From Nitrospira lenta (lineage in GTDB: Bacteria > Nitrospirota > Nitrospiria > Nitrospirales > Nitrospiraceae): a stretch of DNA of 6,953 nucleotides. The DNA is taken from assembly GCA_945906715.1 (NCBI GenBank), contig CAMDRK010000131.1, positions 1 to 6,953 on the forward strand, in the 5' to 3' direction. Shown piece by piece: positions 1 to 5,271 of the stretch. The notes below the pieces were generated by a model. It saw only the letters and a program-made list of their open reading frames with translations. It made no database searches and was not told where the DNA came from. Both the position numbers and the translations under genes were made by a program. Position 1 is the stretch's first letter. Each line of letters starts with the position of its first letter.

Positions 1-1353
1 GCGGAGCCGGACGGGACCACCCTACTCTATATCGATCGTCAGCTGGTCCACGAAGTCACATCGCCACAGGCATTTGAAGGGCTCAAGCTCTCGGGCCGAC
101 AGCCACGACGTCCTGGTGTCACGTTGGCGGTGCCGGATCACAATGTTCCGACTACCGACCGGACCCTGGGTATCGCCGATCCTCTCAGTGCGATACAAAT
201 TAGGACGCTGGAGGAAAATTGCCGCGACTTCGGCATTACACTCTTCGGCATGAACGACATCCGGCAAGGTGTGGTGCACGTGATCGGACCGGAACAGGGC
301 TTTACCCTTCCGGGAACAACCATCGTATGCGGCGATTCACACACGTCGACACATGGGGCGTTCGGCGCATTAGCCTTCGGCATCGGCACCAGCGAAGTGG
401 AGCATGTGCTGGCCACCCAGTGTTTGGTGCAGAAACGGCCAAAAACTATGGAGATCCGCGTCGACGGGGTGCTGCCGGCTCTCTGTTCTGCAAAGGACGT
501 GATTCTAGCCATCATCGGCAAAATCGGCACAGCCGGCGGAACCGGCTATGTCATCGAGTACACAGGCTCGGCGATCCGTGCCCTCAGCATGGAAGGGCGC
601 ATGACCCTCTGCAATATGTCGATCGAGGGCGGCGCACGTGCCGGGATGGTCGCGCCGGACGAGCACACCGTCGCCTATATCAAAGGGCGCCCGCTGGCTC
701 CAAAGGGAGAACTGTTCGAGCAGGCCGTGCGTGCGTGGCAACAGCTCAAGACCGATGCGAACGCGACTTACGATACGACTGTCACGATGCGGGCCGAGGA
801 CATCGCGCCGCAAGTCAGCTGGGGCACGAGTCCCGGGATGGTGACCGGCATCGATCAACGAGTGCCGGACCCGCGCACTATCACCGACGAGAACCAACGC
901 CAGGCTACAGCACGGGCGCTGGAATACATGGGCCTCACCCCGGACATGCCCATGACCGATATCAAGATTGACAAGGTGTTCATCGGATCCTGCACGAATG
1001 CGCGTATCGAAGATCTTCGCCTGGCCGCGAGCTTAGCGAAGGGCAGGCACGTCGCAAAGTCCGTTCACGCGATGGTCGTGCCCGGTTCCGGTCTCGTGAA
1101 GCAGCAGGCCGAACAGGAAGGGCTCGACCGATTGTTCAAAGAAGCGGGATTCGAGTGGCGGGAAGCAGGCTGCAGTATGTGTCTGGCAATGAACGCCGAC
1201 GTGCTTCAGCCTGGAGAGCGCTGCGCCTCGACCAGCAATCGTAATTTTGAAGGGCGACAGGGGGCTGGCGGCCGGACCCATCTTGTGTCGCCGGCCATGG
1301 CAGTAGCCGCAGCAGTCGAAGGCCATTTTGTCGATATCAGGACGTGGGCGTGA
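1..1353 (+). CDS. leuC: 3-isopropylmalate dehydratase large subunit LeuC (5'-truncated by window edge)
   Basis: This is the catalytic large subunit of isopropylmalate isomerase, which converts 2-isopropylmalate to 3-isopropylmalate in cytosolic leucine biosynthesis and works as a dimer with LeuD. The frame is open from base 1, where it already reads in LeuC-like sequence (LLYIDRQLVHEVTSPQAF), and ends at TGA 1351-1353, giving 450 visible residues. By comparison with the E. coli protein recalled from memory (466 residues), only about 16-20 N-terminal residues lie outside the window. The internal ATG-type start at 124 is not the real start, because conserved sequence precedes it. Aconitase-family hallmarks are seen: CGDSHTSTHGAFGALAFGIG near 330-385, and the three [4Fe-4S] cysteines in FIGSCTNARIEDLR (Cys codon 991-993) and GCSMCLAMNAD (Cys codons 1171-1173 and 1180-1182). 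The C-terminal block CASTSNRNFEGRQG is also present. leuD follows after 116 bp on the same strand. Nothing looks broken. Confidence 0.97.
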   Translation, partial: AEPDGTTLLYIDRQLVHEVTSPQAFEGLKLSGRQPRRPGVTLAVPDHNVPTTDRTLGIADPLSAIQIRTLEENCRDFGITLFGMNDIRQGVVHVIGPEQGFTLPGTTIVCGDSHTSTHGAFGALAFGIGTSEVEHVLATQCLVQKRPKTMEIRVDGVLPALCSAKDVILAIIGKIGTAGGTGYVIEYTGSAIRALSMEGRMTLCNMSIEGGARAGMVAPDEHTVAYIKGRPLAPKGELFEQAVRAWQQLKTDANATYDTTVTMRAEDIAPQVSWGTSPGMVTGIDQRVPDPRTITDENQRQATARALEYMGLTPDMPMTDIKIDKVFIGSCTNARIEDLRLAASLAKGRHVAKSVHAMVVPGSGLVKQQAEQEGLDRLFKEAGFEWREAGCSMCLAMNADVLQPGERCASTSNRNFEGRQGAGGRTHLVSPAMAVAAAVEGHFVDIRTWA

Positions 1354-1357
1354 AAAT

Positions 1358-1460
1358 CGTGAGGCGTAAGGGGTTAGGCGTGAGGGGATCGATGACGGAT
1401 TGCAACAGATATCTCGCGCCTGACGCTTCGCGCCTGACGCTTCACGCCTGACGCCTAACG
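1358..1460. repeat. Heptad-repeat inverted element between leuC and leuD
   Basis: The gap between leuC and leuD is filled by 7-bp units in opposite orientation on two sides. The left arm reads as GTGAGGC, GTAAGGG, GTTAGGC, GTGAGGG (1359-1386). The right arm reads as CGCCTGA, CGCTTCG, CGCCTGA, CGCTTCA, CGCCTGA, CGCCTAA (1417-1458). It can also be read as three 14-bp tandem copies: 1415-1428 and 1429-1442 are identical (CGCGCCTGACGCTT), and 1443-1456 has two changes. The arms are mutually complementary: 1366-1386 against 1439-1459 matches at 16 of 21 positions by hand alignment. The transcript could therefore fold into a long imperfect hairpin with several alternative registers. The right arm ends one base into the leuD ribosome binding site. 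From memory, similar arrays of GCGTGAG/CTCACGC-type heptads are scattered in Nitrospira intergenic regions, but I could not check this. There is no T-tract after it, so it does not look like a classical terminator. Confidence 0.8.
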
Positions 1461-1464
1461 AGGA
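1460..1464 (+). promoter_or_regulatory. Ribosome binding site of leuD
   Basis: GAGGA lies 5 nt before the leuD ATG at 1470. Its first G is also the last base of the heptad-repeat right arm. A folded repeat hairpin would therefore sit directly against the ribosome landing site. Confidence 0.7.
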
Positions 1465-1469
1465 ATTTT

Positions 1470-2111
1470 ATGCAAGCCTTTACAATACTCACAGGGTTAG
1501 TGGCCCCGTTAGACCGGGTCAATGTCGATACCGACCAAATCATCCCAAAGCAATTTCTGAAGACGATCAAGCGGACCGGGCTCCGCGAGGGGTTGTTTTA
1601 CGATTGGCGCAAGCAGAAGGACGGGTCACAGGATCCGACGTTTTTCTTGAATCAACCGCGCTTCCTAGGCGCGACAATTCTGTTGACGCGCGATAACTTT
1701 GGCTGTGGATCGTCGCGTGAACATGCCCCCTGGGCACTCCTCGACCAGGGTTTCCGTTGTGTCATCGCGCCGAGCTTCGCCGACATCTTTTACAACAACT
1801 GCTTCCAGAACGGCATCTTGCCCGTGGTATTGAAGGCCGATGAAGTTCTGGCCATGATGAACGACGTCCTTGCGACGCCCGGATACCAGCTGACCGTGGA
1901 CATCGGAAACCAGACGGTGATCAGCCCGAACGGAACCAGCGCTCACTTTGAGATCGACCCCTTCAGAAAAGATTGCTTATATCGAGGTCTCGATGCCATC
2001 GGCTTGACCTTGCAACATGAGACGACCATTACCTCCTACGAGGCTCGACGAAAGACTGAGGTTCCCTGGTTATTCACAGATCTTCACCAGAACATAGAGA
2101 AAGCCCGATGA
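1470..2111 (+). CDS. leuD: 3-isopropylmalate dehydratase small subunit LeuD
   Basis: LeuD is the small (swivel-domain) subunit of isopropylmalate isomerase and completes the active site of LeuC in leucine biosynthesis. The 213-residue product has the usual family size of about 200. It starts in the standard way (MQAFTILTGLVAPLDRVNVD), continues with the TDQIIPKQFLK segment at residues 21-31, and carries the diagnostic loop DNFGCGSSREHAPWAL at residues 75-90. That loop helps define substrate specificity. FADIFYNNCFQNGILPVVL follows. The ATG at 1470 is supported by GAGGA five bases upstream and by the match of the N-terminus to the family. It follows leuC on the same strand, so the two are probably one operon interrupted by the repeat element. 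Its TGA at 2109-2111 overlaps the ATG of the next gene (ATGA), which suggests translational coupling. Confidence 0.97.
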   Translation: MQAFTILTGLVAPLDRVNVDTDQIIPKQFLKTIKRTGLREGLFYDWRKQKDGSQDPTFFLNQPRFLGATILLTRDNFGCGSSREHAPWALLDQGFRCVIAPSFADIFYNNCFQNGILPVVLKADEVLAMMNDVLATPGYQLTVDIGNQTVISPNGTSAHFEIDPFRKDCLYRGLDAIGLTLQHETTITSYEARRKTEVPWLFTDLHQNIEKAR

Positions 2112-2452
2112 TAAAACTGTTTGTGCTATTCCTGTTCTTCATCGGCGCGGCCTATCTGCTTGTCGCCTTCAACTACAGCTACTCCGACGGAAATCGAGCC
2201 GGCTATATTCAGAAATTTTCCCACAAGGGCTGGATCTGCAAGACGTACGAAGGGGAAATGGCTATGACTACGGTGCCGGGTTTGGCCCCGGTGCTGTGGG
2301 TCTTTTCAGTCAGGGATGAGAAAGTGGCGTCACAGCTCACGCAGGCCATGGGAAAACGATTGGTCCTGCACTACAAAGAGTTTCGTTATCTCCCCACCAC
2401 TTGCTTCGGAGAGACCGCCTACTACGTCGATCACGTCGAGATCACAGAATGA
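2108..2452 (+). CDS. Small membrane-anchored conserved hypothetical protein coupled to leuD
   Basis: This 114-residue protein has no function I can assign. Residues 4-21 form one strongly hydrophobic segment preceded by a single lysine (MIKLFVLFLFFIGAAYLLVAF), so it is probably a single-pass membrane anchor or an uncleaved signal, with about 90 residues outside the cytoplasm. The soluble part has a conserved-looking stretch, YSYSDGNRAGYIQKFSHKGW at residues 23-42. Two cysteines (C44 in WICKTYEGE and C99 in TTCFGET) could form a disulfide if it is exported. From memory, small proteins with a similar SDGxRAGxxQKFSxKGWxCKTxEGE block occur widely in bacteria, some mislabelled in databases as 6-phosphogluconate dehydrogenase. 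No dehydrogenase motif is visible here. The ATG at 2108 overlaps the leuD stop by 4 bp with only a weak purine-rich stretch upstream, so it is probably translated by coupling to leuD. A real gene is likely; its role is unknown. Confidence 0.85.
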   Translation: MIKLFVLFLFFIGAAYLLVAFNYSYSDGNRAGYIQKFSHKGWICKTYEGEMAMTTVPGLAPVLWVFSVRDEKVASQLTQAMGKRLVLHYKEFRYLPTTCFGETAYYVDHVEITE

Positions 2453-2490
2453 ACTCTCTCCTTTTCGTTCCGATCACCGAAGCCTCAAGG
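2453..2490. other. Convergent intergenic gap
   Basis: These 38 bp separate two convergent stop codons. Only a tiny AGCC-TCAA-GGCT stem (around 2481-2492) without a T-tract is visible, so no convincing intrinsic terminator is seen for either side. Rho-dependent termination or readthrough between the units is possible. Confidence 0.5.
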
Positions 2491-3045
2491 CTAATTCACA
2501 TTCGTGCCATCACGCACGCACCAGGATTGCACGCTGTGGGCCCAATTGATGAAAGTCGAGCCGCCGCCCAATCCGAAATGCACGGCCCACGAACCCCTGG
2601 CATCCTCATCGATCCTCGTCGCCGTCCAATAGACAGTCGATTGGACGGTCAGAAACGGATGACCCGGCGGAAGAGTCGGACCAGGCGGAGCGATAGAGGT
2701 ATCCACCAGACTCGTCAGCTCTTGGAGTGACGGCAGCCGCCAGCCTTTCTGCCCTCCGACATTCTTCTCCATGCAAGTCCGGCGGGCCGCGATCCATCTG
2801 GTGCTCGTCGGCTGTGGTGATCTCTCCCAGACCAGGCCGGTTTCTTTGTCCAACACCGCCTCGTTGTTAAAAGCCGGCAGGATGACAAACCGCTGGGCTG
2901 TCGGCTGGCCCTGGATAACGCCCGGCAGATCGGCCGGCACTCCTTGTGTGCCCGCTTGCGCCTCTCCACCACCACAAACTGCTAGGAACAGTCCACCCAG
3001 CACCAGTCCACCCATCGTGACAGAAAAAATCCGTCGTCTCCTCAT
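2491..3045 (-). CDS. Secreted DUF1566 (Lcl C-terminal-like) domain protein
   Basis: This is a 184-residue exported protein with one DUF1566 domain, a fold related to C-type-lectin-like and sulfatase-modifying-factor-like domains. Its molecular role is unknown. I place the start at the ATG whose complement is 3043-3045: it has AGAGGGAG just upstream and gives a classic signal peptide. That peptide is MRRRR, a hydrophobic core at residues 12-23, and an AQA motif at 29-31 before G32. A longer in-frame start at 3156 would run into corA and lacks a signal at its N-terminus. C24 in LAVCGGG resembles a lipobox, but Val at -1 is atypical, so signal peptidase I cleavage is preferred. The domain spans about residues 52-184 and contains the typical blocks VLDKETGLVWERS, GWRLPSLQELTSLVD, PGPTLPPGHPF, VYWTAT and a terminal WCVRDG. 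It lies 20 bp downstream of corA on the same strand and is probably cotranscribed with it. Confidence 0.9.
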   Translation of the reverse strand: MRRRRIFSVTMGGLVLGGLFLAVCGGGEAQAGTQGVPADLPGVIQGQPTAQRFVILPAFNNEAVLDKETGLVWERSPQPTSTRWIAARRTCMEKNVGGQKGWRLPSLQELTSLVDTSIAPPGPTLPPGHPFLTVQSTVYWTATRIDEDARGSWAVHFGLGGGSTFINWAHSVQSWCVRDGTNVN

Positions 3046-3065
3046 ACTCCCTCTTTTAACCCAGA

Positions 3066-4121
3066 CTAAATCCACTTCTTTCCTTTGAAAAATCCCAGCA
3101 TGGCAATCACGATCGCCACCATCAGCCCGAGTACCAGCGGGTAGCCCCATTCCCATTTCAGTTCAGGCATGTGCTCGAAATTCATTCCATAAATGCCGAC
3201 GATAAAGGTCAGCGGCATGAAAATCGTCGTAATGATCGTCAACACCTTCATCACCGAATTCGACCGATAGCTGATGCTCGACAGATAGATCTCGAGACCG
3301 GCTGAGACCATTTCGCGAAGCGTCTCGATGGTATCCACGATTTGAATCACATGATCGTACGCATCGCGGAAAAATATCTTGGTTGATTCCTGCAAGAAGG
3401 GACTTTCCGATCGGGAAAGATTGTTCGCCGCTTCACGGAGCGGCCATACCGCCCGCCGCAGAAACAGCAACTGCCGTTTGAGCGCGTGAATCCGGTGCAG
3501 CGTCTCCGGCTTCGGATGACTGACCACCAGATCTTGCAGTGCTTCGATTTTCTCGCCTAACACCTCCAACACCTCGAAATATTGATCGACAATGGCATCG
3601 ACCAGCGCATGGAGCAGATAGTCGGCCCCGGACTGCCGCAAGCGTCCCTTGCCCCCACGAAGTCGATCCCGTACCGAGGTAAACACGTCGGCCCCGTTTT
3701 CCTGAAAGGATAGGACGAAGTTCGGTCCGAGGACCAGGCTCACCTGCTCAACGACTATCTCCTGCCGGTCAGTGACCGAAAGCATCTTCATGACGAGGAA
3801 CAAGCAGGTCTCATAGTCGTCGAGCTTCGGCCGCTGATCGGTGTTGGCAATGTCTTCGAGGAGAAGGGGATGGAGCTTGAACTGCTTCCCGAACGATTCC
3901 AGAACATCCATCTTGTGGACGCCCCCGACATCCACCCAGGTGATAGACTCATCGGTCGGTGGCGCAAGCCCATCGACTGACAAATCCGAGCGTTCGTCGC
4001 AGCGGCTGCTCGCGTAGTTAAAGGATGTGATCGTCACCTTGTCCGGTTTTTTTTCGCCGATATGGACAAGCGTGCCCGGGGGAAGCCCCGTCTTTCTGGA
4101 TCGTTTCTGGACCAGCTTCAT
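3066..4121 (-). CDS. corA: Magnesium/cobalt transporter CorA
   Basis: CorA is a homopentameric inner-membrane channel for Mg2+ (also Co2+ and Ni2+). From the ATG at 4121 the product has 351 residues, the same length as T. maritima CorA as I recall it, and it starts similarly (KTGLPPGTLVHIGEKK). The large cytoplasmic domain comes first. Two C-terminal membrane helices follow: TM1 about 292-312, preceded by the long stalk helix, and TM2 about 326-346. The signature YGMN has G312-M313-N314, followed by the FEHMPEL loop and a lysine-rich end (KGKKWI). Residues equivalent to the Thermotoga metal-sensing pair are present (D90 in LLLEDI, D253 in FFRDAYDH), as are the pore positions N288, M291, L294 and M302. 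The frame also opens at a TTG at 4175, but that triplet sits in a good -35 box. The ATG at 4121 has ACGAGG eight bases upstream. It is divergent from the phosphatase gene, with the DUF1566 gene downstream. Confidence 0.97.
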   Translation of the reverse strand: MKLVQKRSRKTGLPPGTLVHIGEKKPDKVTITSFNYASSRCDERSDLSVDGLAPPTDESITWVDVGGVHKMDVLESFGKQFKLHPLLLEDIANTDQRPKLDDYETCLFLVMKMLSVTDRQEIVVEQVSLVLGPNFVLSFQENGADVFTSVRDRLRGGKGRLRQSGADYLLHALVDAIVDQYFEVLEVLGEKIEALQDLVVSHPKPETLHRIHALKRQLLFLRRAVWPLREAANNLSRSESPFLQESTKIFFRDAYDHVIQIVDTIETLREMVSAGLEIYLSSISYRSNSVMKVLTIITTIFMPLTFIVGIYGMNFEHMPELKWEWGYPLVLGLMVAIVIAMLGFFKGKKWI

Positions 4122-4129
4122 GGTAGAGA

Positions 4130-4135
4130 CCTCGT
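4130..4135 (-). promoter_or_regulatory. Ribosome binding site of corA
   Basis: On the minus strand, ACGAGG lies 8 nt before the ATG at 4121. It decides in favour of the 351-residue CorA over the 369-residue form that would start at the TTG at 4175. Confidence 0.6.
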
Positions 4136-4142
4136 AGTACCC

Positions 4143-4158
4143 CCTGCTTGTACGCAGG
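4143..4158. repeat. Short palindrome over the corA -10 region
   Basis: CCTGC, a 6-nt spacer (TTGTAC), and GCAGG form an inverted repeat that covers the candidate -10 box of corA. It could be an operator for a dimeric regulator. Five-bp arms also occur by chance, so this is only a suggestion. Confidence 0.3.
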
Positions 4159-4175
4159 TTCTCCACGATGGTCAA
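4147..4175 (-). promoter_or_regulatory. Candidate sigma70-type promoter of corA
   Basis: On the minus strand, TTGACC (4175-4170, five of six to the -35 consensus) and TACAAG (4152-4147, four of six to the -10 consensus) are separated by exactly 17 bp. Transcription would begin near 4140 and give a leader of about 19 nt that just contains the ACGAGG ribosome binding site. The fit of spacing, leader and start codon supports the call, but it is a motif match by eye. No Mg2+ riboswitch-sized leader fits in so short a transcript start. Confidence 0.5.
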
Positions 4176-4258
4176 GAGGGCCGTCTCGCTGGTCCCCAGG
4201 ATGCCGTCTTTCTTCTTTGCCGATCCTGCAAGACCTGCTACTCTTCCTGTTCCATTCT

Positions 4259-4264
4259 ACGAGG
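4259..4264 (+). promoter_or_regulatory. Ribosome binding site of the CysQ-like gene
   Basis: ACGAGG lies 8 nt before ATG 4273. It has the same sequence and spacing as the corA site on the other strand. It supports the shorter 267-residue product over a start at 4168. Confidence 0.55.
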
Positions 4265-4272
4265 CATGCAAC

Positions 4273-5076
4273 ATGGAACGAGAATTGGCAGTGCTGGTCG
4301 AAGCTGTTCAGAAGGCCGGCGCAAGGGTGCGTGAACTGGTTCTGGTTGGGTTCGAGGTGCAGACGAAACAGGACCGTTCGCCGGTCACCACCGTGGATCA
4401 CGAGGTCAATCGCATCCTCCACGAGATGCAGCGCCGGGAGTTTCCACAGGATGGATGGCTCTCGGAAGAGTCTCCCGACGATCCGGCTCGGCTCACCAAC
4501 CGGCGCGTCTGGATTGTGGACCCCATCGACGGCACAAAGGCCTTAGTAAATCGGATGCCGGAGTTCTGCATTTCTGCCGCGTTGACTGAACGAGGCGCAC
4601 CGATTGTCGCCGCGATCCTCAATCCCTCGACCGACGAACTCTTCACGGCAGTGCGCGGCGGCGGGCTGTTCTTGAATGGCGCGCGCGTCACCCCCTCACC
4701 CGGCCGTGACGTTAATCCCGTCATTATGGTCAGTGCGTGGGAACTCCGGAGCGGCCGGTGGTCGGCGCTCGCCGAGACTGCTCGGTGCCGCCCCATGTAC
4801 TCCATTGCCAACGCCCTGGCCCTGGTCGCCGCCGGTCGCGTCCAGGCTACCCTCACCATCGAGCCGGAAAACGAATGGGATCTTGCGGCTGGAGTCTTGC
4901 TCGTCGAAGAAAGTGGCGGCGCCATCAGCGACGCGGTGGGAAATCCCTTCGTCTTCAATCAACCAATACCAAGGTTTCATGGCGTCATCGCTGTCGCCGC
5001 CGCAACCGACAAAGAACTGCGTGCCAACCTCCAGACCCATGCCGCACATGCCCGTTCGCAACCAGAGCAGAATTGA
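4273..5076 (+). CDS. Inositol monophosphatase-superfamily phosphatase, CysQ-like (3'(2'),5'-bisphosphate nucleotidase type)
   Basis: This is a Mg2+-dependent, Li+-sensitive type of sugar or nucleotide phosphatase. The most likely role is hydrolysis of 3'-phosphoadenosine 5'-phosphate (PAP) from sulfate assimilation, with inositol phosphates as the alternative. The product has 267 residues, within the family range. Seen in order: SPVTTVDHEVNRIL at 36-49; the metal-binding acidic pair E65-E66 in LSEES; the family signature WIVDPIDGTK at 80-89 with ligands D83 and D86; GGGLFLNG at 129-136; and the second signature EWDLAAGVLLVEESGG at 201-216 with D203. A lysine after DGT, instead of the N-F of inositol monophosphatases, favours the CysQ branch. 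The frame also opens at ATG 4168, but the 35 extra residues do not look like the family, and that start would lie in the corA promoter. ATG 4273 has ACGAGG eight bases upstream. It is divergently arranged with corA. Confidence 0.9.
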   Translation: MERELAVLVEAVQKAGARVRELVLVGFEVQTKQDRSPVTTVDHEVNRILHEMQRREFPQDGWLSEESPDDPARLTNRRVWIVDPIDGTKALVNRMPEFCISAALTERGAPIVAAILNPSTDELFTAVRGGGLFLNGARVTPSPGRDVNPVIMVSAWELRSGRWSALAETARCRPMYSIANALALVAAGRVQATLTIEPENEWDLAAGVLLVEESGGAISDAVGNPFVFNQPIPRFHGVIAVAAATDKELRANLQTHAAHARSQPEQN

Positions 5077-5121
5077 GCCGCTCCATTCAATAGCGTCACT
5101 TTCCCTCACAACCTTCTCGAC

Positions 5122-5163
5122 GGCTCTTGCGTCAGACAAGCCCGCAAGGGCTCACACTTCTTT
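5122..5163 (+). terminator. Possible weak terminator hairpin downstream of the CysQ-like gene
   Basis: GCTCTTGCG (5123-5131) pairs with CGCAAGGGC (5143-5151) as a 9-bp stem with one G-U pair and an 11-nt loop. A short, impure pyrimidine run (CTTCTTT, 5157-5163) follows. A smaller competing hairpin, AGCCC-GCAA-GGGCT (5139-5152), shares part of the right arm. The poor T-tract makes an intrinsic terminator uncertain; the region may instead belong to the regulatory leader of the next gene. Confidence 0.4.
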
Positions 5164-5180
5164 GTGAAATTCGTTGTGAA
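5162..5180 (+). repeat. Direct repeat TTGTGAA upstream of the ATPase gene
   Basis: TTGTGAA occurs at 5162-5168 and again at 5174-5180, so the copies start 12 bp apart. The second copy overlaps the candidate -35 box. The first copy is also the right side of a TCACA-cttctt-TGTGA inverted repeat (5152-5167). This could be a regulator binding site, but with 7-bp units it remains tentative. Confidence 0.35.
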
Positions 5181-5201
5181 CGACCAAAATACTTCTATAC
5201 T
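5174..5201 (+). promoter_or_regulatory. Candidate sigma70-type promoter of the GspE/PilB-like gene
   Basis: TTGTGA (5174-5179, four of six) and TATACT (5196-5201, five of six) are separated by 16 bp. The start of transcription would be near 5208 and the leader about 64 nt. No strong ribosome binding site is visible before ATG 5272. The motif was matched by eye. Confidence 0.4.
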
Positions 5202-5271
5202 GATAGCTGGAACGGTCGGGAGACTCCGGAACTGAAGTCGTGTTACTTCCTGGACACACGTAACCGAAACT

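Noticed and set aside
219..971. 250-codon open frame on the plus strand inside leuC
   Set aside because: It lies out of frame in a clearly recognised leuC, is rich in Arg/His/Gly as expected for a shifted GC-rich frame, and has no recognisable domain.
1358..1460. CRISPR array or IS remnant in the leuC-leuD gap
   Set aside because: The units are 7 bp, contiguous and without spacers, and there is no transposase fragment or target-site duplication.
2481..2492. AGCC-TCAA-GGCT hairpin between convergent genes as a bidirectional terminator
   Set aside because: Only a 4-bp stem with no T-tract on either strand; too weak to call.
3046..3156. 37-codon N-terminal extension of the DUF1566 gene into corA
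   Set aside because: The extension would hide the signal peptide, overlaps the conserved corA 3' end, and the downstream ATG has a good ribosome binding site.
4122..4175. TTG-initiated 18-codon extension of CorA
   Set aside because: The TTG is part of a TTGACC -35-like box, and the shorter form gives the 351-residue length that lines up with Thermotoga CorA numbering through the GMN motif.
4168..4272. 35-codon N-terminal extension of the CysQ-like gene
   Set aside because: The added residues do not resemble the family N-terminus, the start would sit in the corA promoter, and ATG 4273 has a good ribosome binding site.
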